This document shows positions 60,797 through 64,000 of a DNA stretch of 64,000 nt, piece after piece. Source of the stretch: Muraenolepis orangiensis (Eukaryota > Chordata > Actinopteri > Gadiformes > Muraenolepididae). The first letter of the stretch is position 1, and the number at the start of each line of letters is the position of its first letter. The stretch lies in contig CM051022.1 of the NCBI GenBank assembly GCA_027704905.1, positions 18,822,768 to 18,886,767 on the forward strand, given 5' to 3'. Under the pieces are notes generated by a model. The model made no database searches and was not told the DNA's origin. It saw nothing but the letters and a program-made list of their open reading frames with translations. The translations under genes were made by a program, and so were the position numbers.

Positions 60797-63211
60797 TACA
60801 CCAATTCTGGCTTCCTGTCCATTTTAGAGTTAATTTTAAGATTCTATTGTTTGTCTTTAAATCGCTTAATGGGCTGGCCCCTCAGTACATCTCCGACCTC
60901 CTACAGGTGTACACCCCCTCCGAGGGCTTTGAGGTTGGCTGATCGGCTGCGGCTGGCAGCCCCTAAAACGAAGAAAAAGACCAGGGGGGACCGAGCCTTC
61001 TCAGCGGTAGCTGCCCCCGGTGACCTGCCCCCCCCCCCCCCCCATAACGACCTGCCCCCCCCATAACAACCTGCCCCCCCCCCCATAACGACCTGCCCCC
61101 CCCCCATAACAACCTGCCCCCCCCCCCCCCCCCAGGTCAAATTGTCCCCCTCTTCAAACGTTTAAGTCCGGCCTCAAGACCCCCCTCTGTTCCCTCTTTC
61201 CAGACAGTCTGAGCTGAGCTGTTTGATTGTCAGTCCGTAGCCTTTTATGTGTGTCCTGCACCTATTCTCATGTGTGCCTTTTATGTATTCTTGTAATATT
61301 ATATTTTGTGATAATGTTTGTTCGTTGTGAAGCACTTTGGCAAACCCTCTGTTTTTAAAATTGTGCTATATAAATAAAGTGGATTGGATATATACTGTTT
61401 GTAGTATGTAGTATATGCTAATTAACAACGTTTAACTTTCCTCCAAGATATCCCCGCTACTTTTGCAGCACAAGTCTGCCGGATGACGTCAGACTTGTGC
61501 TGCTTGTAGCTGGAGATCTGGGTGCAACATGGAGGAAAGTTAAACCTACATTGAAAGTTCTATTGAGCCCTAAAAACAGTAAGACTGATGTATAGTGAGT
61601 TATACCTTAAGTCTCCAGACCTCGGAACCACCATCTTCTGCTTCATCGGTGAGGCAGAAGCAGGTTATGTCGCCATTATCTAGCATAGCCTGAGGAAGCT
61701 CACCATTGGTCTTGAGGATGTACTGCCACTGGAACAACAGAACGTAGGCAGTCCAGTGAGCAACCAACTATATAACTTAATGCATCATATTTTACATTTA
61801 ATTATTGTAGCGATATATAAATATACAGGCCATTTTTACTTTGAATTTACCAACAAAAACATTTACAATCGACACTTAAAAACAACAACCCACTGTTAGA
61901 CTTACCACTTGGTATTCCGTTTTCCCAGGATAAAGCACGGAGCCCTGTACCAACTCTGCCAGGATGCATCCCAGGGACCACATGTCGGCAGAGCATGTGG
62001 CGGGGAGACCCAGCATCACCTCTGGGGCTCTGGAATAAAAGAAAGACAGGAAGAAAATAAGGAGTTCCCATTGGAGTCAGTAAGCAATAAGAAACCAGCT
62101 CAGGATTGCGGTCGGTTCCTCACCTGTACGGGAGAGTCTGGCCGTACATGGCAACGCTACAATGCACTTTACACGCTGAGCCAAAGTCAATGACTTTGAC
62201 TTCCTGGCCGCTGACCATTATATTTTCAGGCTTCAGGTCCATGTGAATTATCCTAGCTTCGGTTAGGAAGACCAGAGCTTGTGCCAGCTGAAAAAACATG
62301 AATACATGATTATTTTATGACTTTTAAGATTGACTATGTTACCATATCTTTTCATCAAAAAAACCGAGGTCAAGTTAAACCACGCCTGTTCCATAATGTC
62401 TCTGATCATTGGCAGAGGCAGACTGCCGTGCGCTGTCCTCAGAGTGACGTCGTACAGACTCCTGTCCAGGAGTTCGTACTCCAGACAGATGTGGGGACCA
62501 TCAAAGAAGCACCCCATGAAGCTCACGAGCTGACGCTTGTCTGCCTCCAAAGAGTGGAGGTAGGACAATATGCCAACCTGAGAAAAAATAAATAAAATAT
62601 ATATACACACATATATATACATATACATATATACATACACATATACATATATAGATATATATATACACAATGTGTATATATATATGTGTATTACACATAC
62701 ATATGTATATCTATATATATATATATCTATATCTATATAAATAGATATATAGATATATATATCTATATCTATATATAGATAGATATATATCTATATAGAT
62801 ATATAGATATATATCTATATTGATATATAGATATATATCTATATCTATATCTATATAGATATGGATATCTATATAGATATAGATATAGATATATTGGTAC
62901 CTCATGCATTGCGTCCTTAAAGTTTTCCGTATAGTTCCGAAAAATCTTCACCGCTACGGATTGACCCATCGATGTTTTAGTACATTTTGTTTTAGTACAT
63001 CTGGCGACCGTCCCAAAGGTTCCTCCCCCCAGGAAGCACTCGACCAGGTACTGGGACGACGGGGAGCACAGCACGTCGCCTTCGCACACTGAGTGGTCGT
63101 CGTACATTGGGTGGTCTATGCACACGGAGTCTTCGCACAAACAGAAGTCTGCGCACACACAGAGGCCTTCGCACACACAGTGCTCTTTGCACAAACAGTC
63201 CCAGCTCGAAT
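59680..63211 (-). CDS. HIPK-like Ser/Thr/Tyr protein kinase with Cys-rich N-terminus and CPxC C-terminus
   Basis: Homeodomain-interacting protein kinase family (CMGC). Minus-strand exons: 63211-62901, 62577-62386, 62287-62124, 62029-61906, 61728-61606, 60694-60626, 60532-60213, 59863-59680. About 494 residues, with no stop or frameshift. Residues 1-50: repeated CxC text (CLCKEHCVCEG). Kinase domain: LGGGTFGTV loop, VAVKIF Lys, HEVGIL Glu, HMDLKPENIM (about 182-190; HMD for the usual HRD), VIDFGSA, RAPEV, ADMWSLGC, then WRLKSPEEY and LQLDPNQRISPREMLDHPF, which are HIPK-specific in form. After it (about 375-415) come three QPKN/HPKN repeats with CPEC, CPEC and CPKP, like a zinc ribbon, then a basic tail (KKNRKKWTVKTFF). 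The exon 2 donor reads GC. Exon 1 begins in mid-codon at an AG acceptor, so an upstream exon is missing or the start is the Met at 63107. Confidence 0.85.
60752..60795. repeat. (TA)n(CA)n microsatellite in kinase intron
   Basis: Uninterrupted TA run next to the following LINE fragment. Confidence 0.9.
60796..61390 (+). mobile_element. L2-like LINE C-terminal and 3' UTR fragment in kinase intron
   Basis: The plus strand reads FWLPVHFRVNFKILLFVFKSLNGLAPQYISDLL, in pieces the usual L2/CR1 C-terminal block (FKILLFVFKSLNGLAPQY), then a 3' UTR with AAGCACTTTGG and GTGCTATATAAATAAAGTGG. A C-rich repeat is inserted within it. Opposite in strand to the host gene. Confidence 0.8.
61027..61134. repeat. 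C-rich (minus-strand G-rich) minisatellite
   Basis: Four blocks of poly-C separated by CATAACGACCTG or CATAACAACCTG. Four long G-runs on the minus strand, the sense strand of the kinase gene, could fold as a G-quadruplex. The glycine-rich frame over it is an artefact. Confidence 0.85.
61430..61545. repeat. Small palindromic MITE-like hairpin
   Basis: Outer 16-bp arms GTTTAACTTTCCTCCA and complement; inner 14-bp arms GCAGCACAAGTCTG (61465) and complement (61490), with a mispaired part between. Confidence 0.85.
62590..62895. repeat. TA/GATA microsatellite filling kinase intron 1
   Basis: Almost the whole intron between exons 1 and 2 is TA, TATC and TACA units. The Tyr/Ile-rich frames over it are not genes. 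Confidence 0.92.
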
Positions 63212-63317
63212 CTGGGAAGGAAAGGACAACAACAATTGTTTAATTTCCAATACGTTTTACGTATTATTTTCGGAGGACCACTTTTGGTTCTTGCGAGAGA
63301 GCAGCAGGACGTTTCCC

Positions 63318-63562
63318 TCGACGATTCAAGATTCAAGATTCAAGATAACTTTATCCCGAGGGAAATTAAGGTGCAACAGTTGAAACAGGGGGAATAAATG
63401 CACACAAAAATATACTAATACCTAAAAACTAAAAACTAAATAACAGCAAACTAACTAAACAAAACTAGTATAAACAAAATATAACTAAATTAACTCTAAA
63501 TGAAATCTAAATGTAGTGATAGATGAATTGCACAATTTATTACAGTAATACGTAGGTATATA
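63318..63562 (-). mobile_element. 3' UTR of the 56700-59517 LINE family, inverted
   Basis: Minus-strand reading matches 59274-59517 closely, ending with three ATCTTGA units (two in the other copy). Only the 3' end is present, as in severe 5' truncation. Confidence 0.88.
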
Positions 63563-64000
63563 CCAGTGGTGAAGCGTCAGGGCCTTCAAGGTATTCAGAG
63601 AAGACCCTGGAACTCTCAGATGAAACAAAAAAAATCGAATTAATTGTATTAATAAAATGTAATACAATTTAATCAAATTTAATCAAATTTAAATAAAATG
63701 AATAAATGAGAATCGTATCTGTGTTGTTATCTGTTATATTACAGTTACGTTGATTTGTTTGTCTTTCTCGGTCCATGCACTACACATTTGAGTGGTTTTG
63801 TGTTGCAACCAATCAGATATTTTTCTAGGTTGCTGGGAAGAATATCCTTCAACCAAAGTATTCCCGCTGACTTTGGCCCTTAGACTGAATGAGGGCGTAC
63901 GTTTGGATTGACAATTTGATCAACCAATCATATAGTGATTTGTAGCCAATGGGCGTATTCTTTCAGATTTCCCCACAGCTCAATAGGGAGCTAGAAGGTC
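63563..64000 (+). repeat. Further copy of the inverted-repeat arm, running off the window
   Basis: Direct-orientation match to about 52914-53360, including the CAACCAATCAGATAT and GCCAATGGGCGTATTC segments. It is cut by the window edge before the TTF exon. Confidence 0.88.

Noticed and set aside
60901..61140. Glycine-rich minus-strand frame
   Set aside because: It is the translation of a poly-C/poly-G minisatellite.

Overview
The window is vertebrate, almost certainly teleost-fish, nuclear DNA. Genes have short exons with GT-AG introns, and the sequence is packed with fish-type non-LTR retrotransposons (CR1/L2/Rex1-like and others), hAT and PIF/Harbinger-like DNA transposons, minisatellites and AT microsatellites. 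There is no bacterial gene organisation. Two host genes are recognisable: a piwil1 (PIWI-clade Argonaute) gene that is clearly broken, and a compact HIPK-like protein kinase gene that reads open through eight exons.

Layout. 1-4931 is a three-level nest: an old minus-strand LINE is split by a plus-strand Rex1/CR1-like LINE, which is itself split by a 1.1-kb DNA transposon. 5035-5510 is another LINE end with a 59-bp-stem hairpin. 7132-20981 is the piwil1 pseudogene: N-terminal exons, a 30-bp minisatellite made from an exon/intron junction in place of missing PAZ exons, then MID and PIWI exons with stops and frameshifts. 21.6-28.2 kb holds LINE fragments, a minus-strand LINE flanked by 260-bp direct repeats, and a small hAT element. 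28.2-32.6 kb is the start of a large inverted repeat around a TTF-zinc-finger, hAT-like transposase exon.

A run of exactly 1000 N lies at 32568-33567. The sequence after it (33568-53527) repeats 12570-32567 at near identity, in the same order and orientation. I read this as two overlapping contigs or haplotigs that were not merged, rather than a real 21-kb tandem duplication. The last ~3 kb of the first contig is rich in indels relative to the second. Only the first contig has the piwil1 5' exons; only the second continues past the inverted repeat.

53.5-64 kb follows: the right arm of the inverted repeat, a compound palindrome, a degenerate transposon-like gene (54851-56609), a Rex1/CR1-like LINE (56.7-59.5 kb), the HIPK-like kinase gene on the minus strand (59680-63211), an inverted LINE 3' end, and at the right edge another copy of the inverted-repeat arm. 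The two host genes show no functional link; everything else is mobile or repetitive DNA.
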